A stretch of DNA of 64,000 nt from Rhinopomastus cyanomelas. Its lineage: Eukaryota > Chordata > Aves > Bucerotiformes > Rhinopomastidae. The stretch is taken from assembly GCA_013400115.1 (NCBI GenBank), contig VXBP01008292.1, forward strand, positions 62,001-126,000, in the 5' to 3' direction. The position numbers and the translations under genes are program-made. Below are positions 1 to 11,925 of this stretch, in pieces; the first letter of the stretch is position 1; each line of letters begins with the position of its first letter. The notes beneath the pieces are model-generated. The model saw only the letters and a list, made by a program, of their open reading frames with translations, was not told the origin of the DNA and ran no database searches.

Positions 1-145
1 CACATCAAGAGCCGCTCCACCACCCTCTTTTGCTGGCTTGTCTGTCTTGAATAGCACAGAGCCATCCACGACAGCATTCCAGCCCACTGAGCTATCCAGT
101 CATGCCTCAGTAATCACAGTGAGATCGTGGCCATACTGTATAAAT
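1..145 (-). mobile_element. CR1 LINE fragment (ORF2 endonuclease part), cut by window edge
   Basis: Read on the minus strand, about 135 down to 1 encodes a decayed stretch of the CR1 ORF2 endonuclease (APE/EEP family, which nicks target DNA for target-primed reverse transcription). Visible blocks are VITEAW, then DGSVLFK, then a glycine run GGGAALDV; these sit in the order and spacing expected of the family's ITETWW, DGY-LFR and GGGVALYV blocks. No start codon or full domain is present, and the piece runs off the left edge. It points away from the CR1 reverse-transcriptase piece that starts at 232, so the two may be the inverted and direct halves of one insertion. The right boundary is blurred by an AT-rich stretch at 146-231. 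Confidence 0.7.
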
Positions 146-231
146 CTAGGCTGGGTGGGAAAAATTTATACTACTTCTGTGGCAATAAAATACAATATTC
201 TTTAGAGACAAGAGCTTTTTTATTTGGGTTT

Positions 232-1480
232 TTTGATGAGCCTGCCTTGGCAGATGAGGACTGGTTTAAGGATAACTTGAGCAAGCTGGATGTGCACAAA
301 TCCATGGGCCCAGATGGGATGCACCCGTGTGTGCTAAGGGAGATGGTGGAGGTCATTGCTAAACCACTCTCCATCATCTTTGCTAGGTCCTGGGGAACAG
401 GAGAGGTGCCTAGGGACTGGAGGATAGCAAATGTTACCCCAATCTTTAAAAAGGGAAAGAAGGAAGACCCAGGTAACTACAGACCAGTCAGCCTCACCTC
501 CATCCCAGGACAGGTGATGGAACAATTTGTCCTAGAGACTGTCTCCAGGCACATCAAGGACAGGAGGGTCATTAGGGACAGTCAGCATGGCTTCATCAAA
601 GGGAAAGTCACGTTTGACCAACCCGATAGCCTTTTATGAGAGCGTAACCAGGTGGATGGATGATGGCAGAGCAGTGCACATGATCTATGTTGACTTAAGT
701 AAGGCTTTTGACACGGTCTCTCACAGCATCCTTGCAGCCAAACTGAGGCAGTGTGGCCTAGATTTTCGGGTAGTGAGGTGGATCGTGAACTGGCTACAGG
801 GTAGAAGCCAGAGAGCGGTGGTCAATGGGACAGAGTCTGGTTGGAGGTCTGTATCTAGTGGAGTGCCCCAGGGGTCAGTACTGGGACTAGTCCTGTTCAA
901 TCTATTCATTGATGACTTGGATGAGGGATTGGCATGCACTGTCAGCAAGTTTGCTGGTGACACAAAGCTGGGAGGTATGGCTGACACCCCTGCAGACTGT
1001 GCTGTCATTCAGCGAGATCTGGACAGGCTGGAGAACTGGGCAGAGAAAAATCTAACGAGGTATAACAAGGGTAAGTGTAGAGTCTTGCATCTGGGCAAGA
1101 ACAACCCCAGGTACCAGTATAGGCTGGGGACTGACCTGTTAGTGTAGTGTAGGGGAAAGGGACCTGGGCGTCCTGGTGGAAAGCAGGATGACTATGAGCC
1201 AGCAATGTGCTCTTGTGGCCAGGAGAGCCAGCAGCATTCTGGGGTGGTTAGCAGATCAAGAGAGGTTCTTCTCCCCCTCTACTCTGCCCTGGTGAGACCA
1301 CACCTGGAGTATTGTGTCCAGTTCTGGGCTCCTCAGTTCAAGGGGGTTGTGGAGCTGCTGGAGAGGGTCCAGCGTAGGGCAATGAAGAGGATGATGGAAG
1401 TCGAGCACCTCCCTTATGAGGAGAGGCTGAGGGAGCTGGGTCTCTATGATTTATTTATAAATTCTATGATTTATAAAGCA
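232..1480 (+). pseudogene. CR1 ORF2 reverse transcriptase remnant
   Basis: This is decayed coding sequence for a non-LTR reverse transcriptase. The first frame (to 639) holds the fingers region with KSMGPDGMHP, DWRIANVTPIFKKG and NYRPVSLTS. A one-base insertion near 603-607 moves the reading to the frame used at 587-1147, which holds motif A (YVDLSKAFD, about 686-712), motif B (SGVPQGSVLG, about 857-886) and motif C. Motif C reads KFAGDTKL (947-970), where FADD is usual, so a catalytic aspartate is replaced by glycine. After a stop near 1147 the frame shifts again, and 1205-1450 encodes the downstream SREVLLPLYSALVRPHLEYC segment. It cannot make an active enzyme. Confidence 0.92.
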
Positions 1481-1518
1481 AATATTACATAAGGAAGACT
1501 TGATGATTCTGTGATTAT
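232..1518 (+). mobile_element. CR1 LINE, type I, 5'-truncated with rearranged 3' end
   Basis: The copy begins inside ORF2 just before the reverse-transcriptase fingers and runs to the end of the coding part at about 1448. The roughly 400 bases of 3' sequence seen in other type I copies are missing. In their place is an AT-rich stretch (about 1449-1500) and then a CR1-like GATGATTCTGTGATTA at about 1501-1516. It has several frame breaks, so it is not an autonomous element. The neighbouring minus-strand endonuclease piece at 1-145 makes a 5' inversion plausible. Confidence 0.93.
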
Positions 1519-1763
1519 GAGAACCTGAAAAATAAGTTGTTGGTAGTCAGTCTTTACAGAATGTAATTATCCATTTGTCTTTCACACATCAAGGTTTTCA
1601 AAGACGATTTCTGTTAAATCCAGCCAAAGCCCCACATTGTTGAAATCTGACTGACTTTTAAAGATCTGTAGCTGGACATGTTACCTTTGCCATTTCTGTG
1701 AAGGGCAGTGAGGTGCCCAGCAGTATGAGTGACAAGAGCATTCGTCTGGAGACAGCAGACTTG
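1519..1763. other. Unassigned non-repeat spacer
   Basis: Single-copy-looking sequence between two CR1 copies. I see no coding signal or repeat in it. Confidence 0.5.
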
Positions 1764-1851
1764 AATCATAGAATCATTACAGATTGGAAGGGACCTTGAA
1801 AGATCATCTAGTCCAATCCCCCTGACACAGCGGGATCACCTAGACCAAGCC
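1764..1851 (-). mobile_element. CR1 LINE 3' end, type I
   Basis: On the minus strand this is the terminal part of a type I CR1. The plus strand reads AATCATAGAATCATTAC, then ATTGGAAGGGACCTTGAAAG, then the CCCCCTGACACAGCGGGATC equivalent of the GATCCTGCTG block. Only the last 85 bases or so of the element were copied, typical of severe 5' truncation. No coding sequence. Confidence 0.9.
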
Positions 1852-3911
1852 AAGTTTCTTACATCCCAGAAGAACCCTTGCTTACTTGGCAATAGATTGT
1901 TGTGGGATATCCTGTGTTTCCCTTTCTTACTTAAAAATCTCAAACAAAAAGCCCCAAATAAACTCAAAATGAATGAAGAACAGACATTAAAAACTCTCTG
2001 TATTTTATGCTGTAGGAACAAGTTAATCACAACCCACTGTCATTCCTTTTTCAGTTTGAAAAATGTTTTTGTGCTGTTGTTTGTGTAAATTTAACTTTAA
2101 AAAGTACCTACATCTTTTGGGTGCTTGAGTCCCATTTTCAAATTACTGTCTATTTGGGACACTCAGGTGAACTGGGGCTACAGAAGAATGTACAACAACT
2201 AAGCCAGCACCACAATCTTTCAGGAGCTAATTCAATGAGCATCTGGGACGCTGTTTCAATTAGATTGCTCCTAAAAATGGGTTATTCTGTAAGTTGCTTC
2301 AAGTGCTTGCAGTCTGGGCACCTTAGTGCTTGCAGGACATTCTGTTGCACTTACTGAGTCCAGCTCAATCTCAGAAGTTAACCAGTGGTGCCCCCTCAGA
2401 GGGTATTGACTGAGGCTATGGACCATGAACATCTCACACATAATGAAGCAGAAACCTGGACTAATTGGTGCATGGTTGTGTCACTCCTTTAACTGTAGTT
2501 AGCAGGTGCTGGAGTGTATGATGGAAACATCATTGCAGCAAAAACCACTCTGTATTACACAAGAAAGATTAGTTTATTGATGGAGCACAGGTTTGTTTAG
2601 AGCTGTGGGGATAGCTCTTCCATGATGTACCAGTAAGTATTCTACAATGTAATAATTTAAAGCCATTAGTGGCATGTTGTTGTCATCTTTCATTTTAATT
2701 GTCTTACGTCTTCTGCTGGATGTGCTTTAGCACTGGCACATATGCCAGACTTTAAAGAGTCTATTGTGGAATGTTTGTCACAAAAAAACAGAACTAAAAG
2801 ACTTGAGGGCATGAAATAAACATGCATTTACATTAAAATATAATTGCTGAAGAGTTTTGCTCTGTGTTCTTCCTTTCTGTCTTGGAGGAAAAGATGACCT
2901 CTTTCCTGCCTTTGGCAGGGGCAGAAATAGCCAGACTTCAGAAATGCAAGCGGGGTCGCGGAGATGTTTGGGTGTCCCACCCTGTTCTGGCCCACCCATA
3001 TCTCCTGCTCCATTGATTTTCATACTCCACCCCAAATGGCCCAAAAATCCTTTGCTTCAGCTGCCTGACACATGGTGCCACATAATCTGTTTGGGTTTGA
3101 CAGTGCCAAAACCCAACAGCTTGAACAGCAGCCTTCAAATGTAGCAGAATAAACACACAGGGCCACAACGAAGCTGCTGTGTGAAACATGTAAATCTGTC
3201 CATCACTTCACAAGTTCAGCTTAGCATTTAATTTTGAGAACTTTTTGTGATTCTCAGCTTGGCTTGTGGGATGGGGTTTGTGTGATACGGTTTCCTTTCC
3301 CTTGCTAGGACAGCCCCTTGCTCCTGGCTCCTGGGATGCTGTCTGTGCAGGATTTCTATTTCCAGCCTCCTGTGGCTATTCTGCTGACCTCTTTCTCACT
3401 CTGTAGGGAGACATGAGTTAACATAAAAATTACAGTAAATTTGTTCTATGGTAAAATTACATCAAGAGACAAAGCAGGAAGGCACTTGCACAAACCAGTA
3501 ATGACTGCTTGTCACTGCAGTGTGGCTCAGATATCTCTGGAAATGACAAAATGGTTTGAAGAGCACGAGAACATCAAAGGCCCTTTGTTTTTTGAAGGTC
3601 ACAGACAGCTGAGGTCTGGCGTATGGCAAGCCTGCATGAAAGTTATGGTTGTTTGGAAACGGAAATGGATGAAACCAAAATTGGAACAAGATGTAGCCAT
3701 GAAAGCAGCACAGGCACGAAAAAGAGATTATTGCCTCAGCACAGTGAAACTAAACTGTTTTCATCTCGGTTAAGAGGGTGATATTGGGAAATGGTTACCT
3801 GGGGTTTTTTTTCCTCAGAAATTGTTAATTTCACTTTTACTGACTAGAATGCTTTTCTTTTCTGGTTTGTCTTATTTTGCATTTTTTAGAGAAAGAGTTG
3901 ATGTGTTTTAA
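1852..3911. other. Unassigned CR1-free stretch
   Basis: I see no gene or recognisable repeat. The longest open frame, 3441-3773 plus (110 codons), matches no family I know and has no splice or promoter context supporting it. CpG is sparse, as in bulk avian noncoding DNA. Confidence 0.45.
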
Positions 3912-4085
3912 GATCACAAAATCACAGAACATTAGGGATTGGAAGTGACCTCAAAAGATCACCTGGTCCAATCCCCCTGCCAAGCAGGATCACCTAGGCC
4001 AAGCTGCACAGGAATATATCCAGGTGGTTTTTAAACATTTCCAGTGAAGGAGACTCCACAATCCCCCTGGACATCATATTCATGT
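3912..4085 (-). mobile_element. CR1 LINE 3' end, type I
   Basis: The plus strand shows ATCACAGAACATTAGGGATT followed by a diverged GAAGTGACCTCAAAAGATCA and the reverse complement of the GGTGATCCTGCTTGGC region, continuing about 170 bases into the 3' untranslated part (GGAGACTCCACAATCCCCCT). It is more diverged than most type I copies. 5'-truncated, noncoding. Confidence 0.9.
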
Positions 4086-5596
4086 AAGGTTCTTCAGTAC
4101 TGCCTTTTTCTCATCCAAGTTGGATGCTGATTACGAAGACACTATTACGCTTCTGAGAGTCCCACCCTGGAACACTTCTCAATATTCTCATTATAGGGAT
4201 AATGAAGAAATGCCTCAGATGTTTTAATAGTGAAATAATACATTCAATTTAGGTTTTCAGCACCACAGAAATACTCTAATAGCTTTTTCCATCTTCTATT
4301 TCCTCCTCCTAAACCAATTAAAAATAAAAGCTAATGTAGTTTCAGTGGAACGTCCAGGCATCAAGTCCATTTCCCACCTCACCTTCATGTACAAAAGAAA
4401 AGTACAGCCAGATTCTCAAAACAGTTGTAATCATTTCTTTGTGGTTAAGCAACTTAATGGTTTGGCTTAGGTTTGCTCCAGCACAAGTGTCAGTGATTAT
4501 GGAGAACTCTTTTCCCAATATTTACCGGTTTCTTGCTATGGGGAGAACTTAGCTGCAGTCAGTCTGTAGTTCATCATCAGTCATGTTTTTCCCCTCAGTT
4601 TTTTTTCCTTTTTACAAGATGCCTCAAAGTTTCAGTTTTAAATTCTCAAGTGTACTGTAACTTCATCCCATCCAGACTCATGACACAAACCCTGATTCTT
4701 GACTTAAATATTCCCAGATAGTTTTATAGCTACCGAGTCCTGCTCTGACTCATTAAGCTAACAATAACTGTTCCTATTTCAGGCTCTGTGACTCCCATAT
4801 TACCTGTAGAAATGTTTCCTGATTTGTGCTTTCCTATGTTTAGAAAATACTTCACATGAACAGGTCAAGGCCCTTGTCACTGCACTGGACTAGTAAGCAT
4901 GTTGAAAAATCCTCTCATTTTTGTGTATGTGACAAATTCTCCATTTATTAACAGGGTTTAATAATTGGTGAACTCAAAACTATTTTGATTAATACAGAGG
5001 TTTCAATCTGGTTTACTGGTACTCTCTCTGTTTTGGGGAAGAGATGAAGTCCCAAGACAAATGTTACTGGGTTATAAACTTGGTAAGAATTGAGGGGTTT
5101 TTAATGAGACTTGAAAAATAATTAATAAGATAATTAAGTTGCTGTTTCTACCTCCTCCTTTTACTCTGCCAGCAGGAAAGAAAAAAGAAGAGCGTACAAG
5201 GAGTTTAAAGCAAAGTGCACATTTTCCTCTAATTTTCCTATTGAGAGTTAGTGGAAGACACAGAAACAGCAGAATCTGACTGCAGATTTATTTAACTTGA
5301 GATTTCTGGCCACCTTCTGAGAATGGCAACTTCCTGAGTTAATGCACCAGGCTGGTTTCCTTCTTTGTGCAATCCATGTGGAATATTCCTACTCCAGCTG
5401 GTTTATGCTTTAGCAGCAGAATTTAAAAAGTAAGAATTTTCTTGTTATGTTCCCACATTTCACCTCCTCATTGCCACGGGAGTTTAGGAAAAGAAGCAGA
5501 GCCCAAGAGTTACCCTGGTTCACACAGAATAGTGGCCTTGAAGTGATGCCACTACATTTGCACCACTGCAGAGAGAACTGCCTCATCACTAGATAA
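4086..5596. other. Unassigned CR1-free stretch
   Basis: AT-rich sequence without a convincing open frame or repeat. No exon-like conservation pattern can be judged from one sequence. Confidence 0.45.
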
Positions 5597-5812
5597 ATGT
5601 GAGAAGAAACTTTCTCACGGTGACGGTGACAGAGCCCTGGGACGAGCTGTCCAGAGAGGTTGTGGAGTCTTCTTCTCTGGAGAAGTTTAAAACCCGCCTG
5701 GACATGTTCCTGTGTGATTTGATCTAGGTGAGATTCCTGCAGCAGGGAGATTGGACTGGATGATCTTTCAAGGTCTCTTCCAACCCCTAACATTCTGTGA
5801 TTCTGTGATTGC
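5597..5812 (+). mobile_element. CR1 LINE 3' end, type I
   Basis: This plus-strand copy starts at the end of ORF2 / 3' region (CTTTCTCACGGTGACGGTGA), passes GAGGTTGTGGAGTCTTCTTC and CGCCTGGACATGTTCCTGTG, and ends with CCTAACATTCTGTGATTCTG. The GATCCTG block is altered to GAGATTCCTGCAGCAGG. 5'-truncated with the octamer tail intact. Confidence 0.93.
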
Positions 5813-7834
5813 TGAAACATTTGGGACTTGTAGTGCTTTCTGAGTCACTCGTAAATCATTTTACTCTCAAAACTCCTTCATAGTTCTCTCCATCTACAGC
5901 TTTTTTCCATGGGTTTTAATTTGAATAACACTCTAAGCTTTCAGCCTGAACTATTGACACAAGTCCTTAACTCTAGCATGCTGGTACTGGTTCCATAATG
6001 CAGTTATGTGATATTTTGGTGGGGCTTGCTGGACTGAAGGCAGCCTGAGTCAGTGTGATTACTCCTGAAGTCTAGTTCTCTCTGTCTGCTACGTTCCCAC
6101 GATTGCCTGAAAAACGGGTTACAGGGATTTATCTCATTAAAAGAACTGTGAAATACAGTTTGCAAAGTCTAAGAACCATTAGTGAGAGAGAGCAGTGATA
6201 AAGCGGGTCAGGAGAGGGTTATTTTGCAGCAGTGATTATCAGTTTGGCTAAATCAGTATTGGTATCCTCAGTTACCTCTTTACGGTAACATTAATGCTAA
6301 TAAATTGGACCAACACAATATACATCATTCAGTTACATCCTGTCTAAATCTGACACTTAACCATGGCTGATCACTGGGTAAATATTATGCACAGAGGGAG
6401 GCTGAATTTCATCCTTATGCAACAGATCTCAATGGATGTAACATATTTTTTAGGCTGTGCTTTCACATTTCAGAAAGCTATCTCACCTCCTTCAGGAAAT
6501 GCAGCTCTTGCCTTCCCAAGTTATGAATGCTTCCTTCTTCTTCTCTTTTCTGGTTGCTGAGTGATTAATTTCCCAAATGTTTACAGAGAACATCTAGTGG
6601 AAAAGAGGATCATGACTATTTAAACTACCTATATAAAAGAGATGTCTCAATAGTGCTGTGTAATCCAGTGCAGCTTCTCTCTTGTGGCCAGAGCCCACGA
6701 CGCAGTTGAATCAGCTTTAGTCAATCAGAATGAAGGATATTTTTGGCAAATATATTTGACTATATTATTTCCAAACACATATCTCTTCTTTTTTTATGTT
6801 TTATTTAAATTGAAAGGGCCAGATGGAGTATTTAATTTAAACTCACCTTTAGTATTAGTTTAGGGCAACCTAAATTATTAGGCTGATGCTAATTTATGAC
6901 TACTGTTTCAGCATTTTGTGAATACATAATGGCAATTTCACTTTATCACAAAGATAGCAAAAAAATCCTCTTGTTGTTGGGCTTATCTATCTAAATTAAA
7001 ACAGCCAAATATATTAAAAAAATTAAAAATAGACATTTTCTCAGAAGTAAACTAGAATATTAATTTTATAGGCTTCGCAAACGATATGGCCCATATATAG
7101 ATGGTTATTTTTAAATCCTGAGGTCTTTAGATATATAGATAAAATAAAAGAAATATCTGTTTGACTAATTGTATTTAAAAATTAGAAGGGAGAATAAACT
7201 GGAGTGATTGTTTTTTAAACATTGTAGGTCACTATAACAACAGATCTTTCAAAGCTTTGGGGTTGGGTTTTTTTGATCATATTTGTTCTGTTTTGCTCAG
7301 GAAAAATTCTTACTACAGGACAGACTTGAGCTTTTGTTGGTGAGATGTTGCTGTTGTTTTTTTTGGTGGGTTGTTTTAGCTTCTGTGTCGCAAGAAAATT
7401 CTCCTTCTGGTGGAAGGAGGTTTGTGTGTCAGCAGGTACATCTCTGCCTCCCAGGAGCCGACACTAGCGACACGGCTCTTGTGTAATTTTGCAGATGTAT
7501 TCAAATGTAAGTGCACGGGTGGGTTACACATGTGCTGCTCCAGTTATGTTTGCACAGTACAACATGCAGACTAGTTCAGCAGGTAAGCTGTGAAAACCTT
7601 CCAGTGTTGTTGCCATCATACAGGAGTAGAATTCCATCGCGGTGCTGTGGTATGTTTCTGGTGTGATGAAATGCTCGCGTTAGCAAATCTCAGCGCAGCT
7701 CAGCTGCGTGGTTCACAAACTCCTCTTGCATCTCTGTCTCTTCCAATCGCTTTTATATCGTCTGCATCCAGTAACCAATGTTAGATGTCTTTGCAGCCAG
7801 CCCTCTTACACCAATCTGAGATCCAAAATGAAAG
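5813..7834. other. Unassigned stretch with AT-rich core
   Basis: No gene or repeat recognised. The part from about 6740 to 7260 is strikingly AT-rich, CpG-poor and CR1-free, with several TAATTTA/ATTTAAAT-like words. It could be a conserved noncoding element or simply AT-rich DNA; the sequence alone does not decide. Confidence 0.4.
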
Positions 7835-8262
7835 CTGGGTAGGGAGGACATTGAGGGACTGGAGTGGGGCCAGAGAAAGGGCAACAAGGCTGGGGAAAGG
7901 ACTGGAAAACAGGAGAGGCCGAGGGAACTAGAGCTAGAGAAGAGGAGGCCGAGACCTTCTTGCTATCTACAGCTACCTAAAAGGAGGTTGTAGTGAAGCT
8001 GGTGTTGGTGTCTTCTCCCAAATTACTGATATGATGAGGTGAAATGGTCTCAGGTTGCATCAGGGGTGGTTTAGATTGTATCTTAGGAAGATGTTCTTTC
8101 CTGAGAGAGTGGTTGAGCACTGGAACAAGCTGCCCAGGGAGGCAGTGGAGCTGTTTAAAAACCGAGGTGCTTGAAGCCATGGTGTAGGGGTTAGGGGGAT
8201 GTTGGGCTAAGAGTTGGACTTGATGATCCTGGAGGTCCTTTTGAGCTGTTATGATTCTATGA
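7835..8262 (+). mobile_element. CR1 LINE 3' part, type III
   Basis: This copy starts at the GACATTGAGGGACTGGAG segment (end of the RT domain) and continues through AAAAGGAGGTTGTAGTGAAG, CATCAGGGGTGGTTTAGATT and GAGAGAGTGGTTGAGCACTG, to a TTGATGATCCTGGAGGTCCT 3' end and an ATTCTATGATTCC tail. It is closely similar in layout to the copy at 54,732-55,157 and belongs to a different CR1 group from the type I copies. The ORF2 C-terminal frame is broken. Confidence 0.9.
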
Positions 8263-11216
8263 TTCCTCATAAGAAAAACCCCCAATTTGTTTGGAACTCT
8301 GAGCTAGATGAAAATAAAAATCACTCTTTTAAGGCTGCACAGCCTTTGCTGAATTAAGGTGAGTGAAAAATAGTAAAAATCTGTTCCTGTCACTAGCAGT
8401 GATGAGTTAGAACTCTGAGATGGATTTCTTGCATAAAATAATTATACCCTAATCAGAGCTGTGCTTTTCCAAGTTATGCCAGGTTTGCAGCCCTCCTCAT
8501 TAAATACCTGTGTCTGTGTACTTTGAGAGCGTTTCTCTGCTGTATCTGACTTATTTGAATACTGTGAGAGTGCTCCCCATATTTTTTGATATATCATTTA
8601 AGCCAGCTGAATGTAATGCTCAGAAGCTGATTACTAGCCTAAAGGTATAAGGGAGCCTGTACTAATCCAAATTACTTTCTATTGAAGCATTTCATAGATG
8701 TTGATGGATTTATATCAGATTCCATATGCAATATATATGCATATGTCCACAGATTAGAAGGAAACATTAATGAAGATTTCTGAGGTCTATGAAGCTTAGG
8801 CGGGTCCATCTCCTATCTCGTTAAGGATGTATTCCAGTATGCTACAACACTGGGCTTTACACTCTGAATCTGGAGAAAAACTTGCAATTATTAACAAATG
8901 AAAGGTGTTTACAAACTAAGCTTGATGCTGTGCTCTTGATGTGTTTATACCCTGCTGTGCGTGGATCCAGGCATACATAGTGCTCTAAGTGTTGTTAAAA
9001 ACTTTTGGTTTAAATCCTCCTAAACCTACTCAGTTTAAGCTAAGAGATTCTAACATGGAATGAGGCTCCCTGGAATTACAGGTGAAAAACAACACAGCAA
9101 TATTTATTTTCAAATACATCTAGGAAGAAATAGAAGTGTTTTAATGCTGCAATGTTAAAATGTGTTTAAAAGCCAAAATCGACATCACATTTCTTTTCAG
9201 TCTTTCAGTGAAGCAGTTTCCACTTCATCTGGGTAACTTGTCATTGGTTTTTCTCTGAGGATCATCTCTGTTGTTTCTGTTTGGCAATGCTATCTAAAAC
9301 AACCTCTCTTTCCCTGTATATGAAGTATTATCTTCCCATGTCTGCAGAAAAGAAATTGAGGTGGAGATGGTAAAACTGACTTAATGAACATTCTAAAGGG
9401 AGCACAGTGTGTATATGGAATAAAATCACCGTGTTTCAACGTGACCTTGCTATGGCAGCTACAAAAGTACCACCTGTGTGTGATACATATAGTAGAAATT
9501 ATTTAAAGGGGGGGGGGTAAGTCACCATCTGAATAAGTGAAGGCAGTTCTGTTGGAGGTGCAGGTGAAGCAAGGCCATCCTGTAACAATATGTAGCTCCT
9601 AGTCCCGGTCAGAGTAGGGAATAGCTACAGTGTGCAGTTGTACACGTGTGGTGCCAGAGCTTCTTTCTGTCTGCCACTACTTCTCAGATAAAATGTGTAA
9701 TAAGGAAACGCATGCAGTTGCTGACCTTTAAATGTATATTATACTCTCTCATTTCATGGTCTTAAATAGCCATTTTCTTATTATAATTTAATAAATGTTA
9801 TGCCTACAAACCTGGAAAAATTGGCTTGTTCCATCAATTTCAAAAGAACACGAAGAACATTCTGTACTCTATTGTAAGAGTTATATTAAACTTGATAGCA
9901 TTTAAAATAGTCTTTGAGAACTGCTGACACAATGATTTGAGGTCCTCTTTGGTTTGTGTGCAGCCCTAGCAGTGCTTGCAATGAGGAGCTTGTTTGCTGA
10001 ACAGGTGATTATTGCTGTAGTCGCACCAGTCTCTGGCCATAATGTCTTTTTAGGTCTCAGTGCATTAGATTCAAGATAAGGGTAAAGACCATCTCAGAAA
10101 ACAGTTTGCCCTGGGGGATTTCAAGTTAATTTAAACTCTTCTGCAGCTGTTGAATGACAATATTTTGTAGGGAAGCCTGGAGTGGTGCTGGGAAGAATGC
10201 AGTGACATAAAAGACATCAGGCTCATAGCCATCAGCAAGCCCGATCTGTAAATCAAGATGTGTGGACCTTTGGATATCTTCTTGTATTAATGCATATTGT
10301 AGAAAAAATAAAATCTCTAGAAATGCTGTGGAGAAGTGGATTCTCATCTGATAATCTAAAATCTTTCTTCAGTGCGAAGGCTGCAGATGGCTATCCTTCG
10401 GTGGCTAGGGGAAGAATGTTGAGAGTCCTTCTGCAGCCCATCCATGTCAAGCAGCATAATTCAATGATTGTTGGAATTTTTGGGTTGGAAAGGAGAGTAG
10501 AGGTTGTTTTTTAAGTATAACCCCATGGTAACTATCTCTATGTGTTGATAAAGCACCCAATGGGACTCTAAATAAACCCCTAAATTAATAAAGGTTTGTT
10601 GCTTTATTAATGAATTACAGTTAATTTAATTAAAAGCCTTGTAACAACAAACCAACAAAAGTGTAATCGGGGACAAGGGGTGGAAGAAACCTCCAAGAAC
10701 TCATCTCTGCTTTGCTAACAGAACATAGTAGTCAGCCAAATGGTCACATGTTCTGTGCATTCCTTTTATTCTTCGTTTGTTTTCCTGGTCAGTGTACAGC
10801 AAAGAGCAGCAGTGATGGACAGAGCCACAAACCCACTTTGGCCACATGAATTGCAGAAATAGGCACAGTGCTTACAGGAAAGTGACAGGGCAGATTTCAG
10901 ACCAGCGATCATGTTAAAAATGTCCCTCTTTATTCTGATTCCCACAGTTTGGGAGTTCCAGGCATCTACTTTTCCCTTGGCAAGAGTCTGACACTCAGTA
11001 GGCAGTTAGTGCCTGTTGAAGGCTAAGTCAAGTACAGTGGCAGGGCCAGACCCTGAGGCCTGAAGCACAAAACTTCACTATCCTTCGTCCCCTGACAGCT
11101 GACTTTGTGTCTCATTATTATAGACAGGGAAATGTTCATACAATGCACAGCAAATGGAGACACAAGAAAGAAGATTCTCCATCAGGAAATACTTTTGCTC
11201 TTATCTGTGACCAAAT
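8263..11216. other. Unassigned CR1-free stretch
   Basis: No repeat recognised apart from a G10 run at about 9508-9517. Overlapping open frames on both strands at 10,126-10,514 are discussed under rejected items. No supported gene. Confidence 0.45.
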
Positions 11217-11545
11217 TATCATAGAATAGCATGGCCAGGGTTGGAAGGGACATTAAAGATCGTCCAGTTCCAACCCCCCTGCACAGGCAGGGACAGCTTC
11301 ACCAGAGCAGGTTACTCAGGACCCCATCTAATCCGGTCTTCAACACTTCCAGAATTGGGGCAGCCACAACTTCCTTGGGCAACCTGTTCCAGCATCTCAC
11401 TACTCTCACAGGAAAGAATTTATTTCTCATAGCCAACCTCAATCTCCCCTCCTCAAATCTGTAACCCTTTTCCTTTTTCCTCTTGCTACCACCCATGTAA
11501 AAAGCCCTCCCTCGGCTTTCTTGTAGTCCCCTTAACGTTGGTATT
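11217..11545 (-). mobile_element. CR1 LINE 3' part, type IV
   Basis: Minus-strand copy. Its 3' terminus is at the left (ATAGAATAGCATGGCC, then GGTTGGAAGGGACATTAAAG), followed by the reverse complement of the CAGGGACAGCTTCACC region and by decayed ORF2 C-terminal code. The minus frame at 11,553-11,299 still reads FEEGRLRLAMRNKFFPVRVV and RCWNRLPKEVV, the conserved C-terminal CR1 segment. Moderately diverged. Confidence 0.92.
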
Positions 11546-11720
11546 AAAAACATGTATTAGTGATGTGAGGGAAACAACATTACATTTGAGTGGTAGCAAG
11601 GAATCTGGGCTGCGTGGTTTCTGTAATCAGGCTTCCTTGGAGCACACAAGGCTGGGCATTTTGGTAAAAAATAAAAGTAAAGGCACATAAAGGAGGCCGG
11701 GGAGGTGGTTGAATCAACAT

Positions 11721-11787
11721 GGAATCATAGAATGGAAAAGACCTCTAAAAGTTATCTAGTCCAACCCCACTACAACAAGCAGGGACT
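11721..11787 (-). mobile_element. Short CR1 LINE 3' end
   Basis: The plus strand reads GGAATCATAGAATGGAAAAG, then ATCTAGTCCAACCCCACTAC and AAGCAGGGAC, the reverse complement of a CR1 terminus. Only about 65 bases long. It abuts a plus-strand CR1 3' end at 11,793, so the two truncated 5' ends face each other. Confidence 0.8.
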
Positions 11788-11792
11788 TAAAA

Positions 11793-11925
11793 TCTTGAAA
11801 GTCATGTAGATATGAAGCTTAAGTACATGGTTTAGCAGTGGGCTTGCTAGAGTGAGGTTAGTAGTTGGACTTGATAGCCTTGATGGTCTTTTCTAGCCTG
11901 AATGATTCTATGATTCAGTGAAATT
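11793..11925 (+). mobile_element. Short CR1 LINE 3' end, type III
   Basis: The plus strand shows the type III terminal signature: GTCATGTAGATATG, TTAAGTACATGGTTTAGCAG, GTTGGACTTGATAGCCTTGA, GGTCTTTTCTAGCC and the tail ATGATTCTATGATTC. Both this piece and the minus piece at 11,721 carry their own 3' ends, so they are two insertions rather than one inverted insertion. Confidence 0.85.

Noticed and set aside
3441..3773. 110-codon plus-strand open frame
   Set aside because: No recognisable domain, no splice-site or promoter context, and the length is expected by chance in a window this size.
10126..10514. Opposed open frames, with a plus-strand DVWTFGYLL string resembling kinase subdomain IX
   Set aside because: Only about six residues fit; there is no preceding APE motif, a stop lies about 18 codons upstream, and no other kinase motifs follow. 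Likely coincidence.
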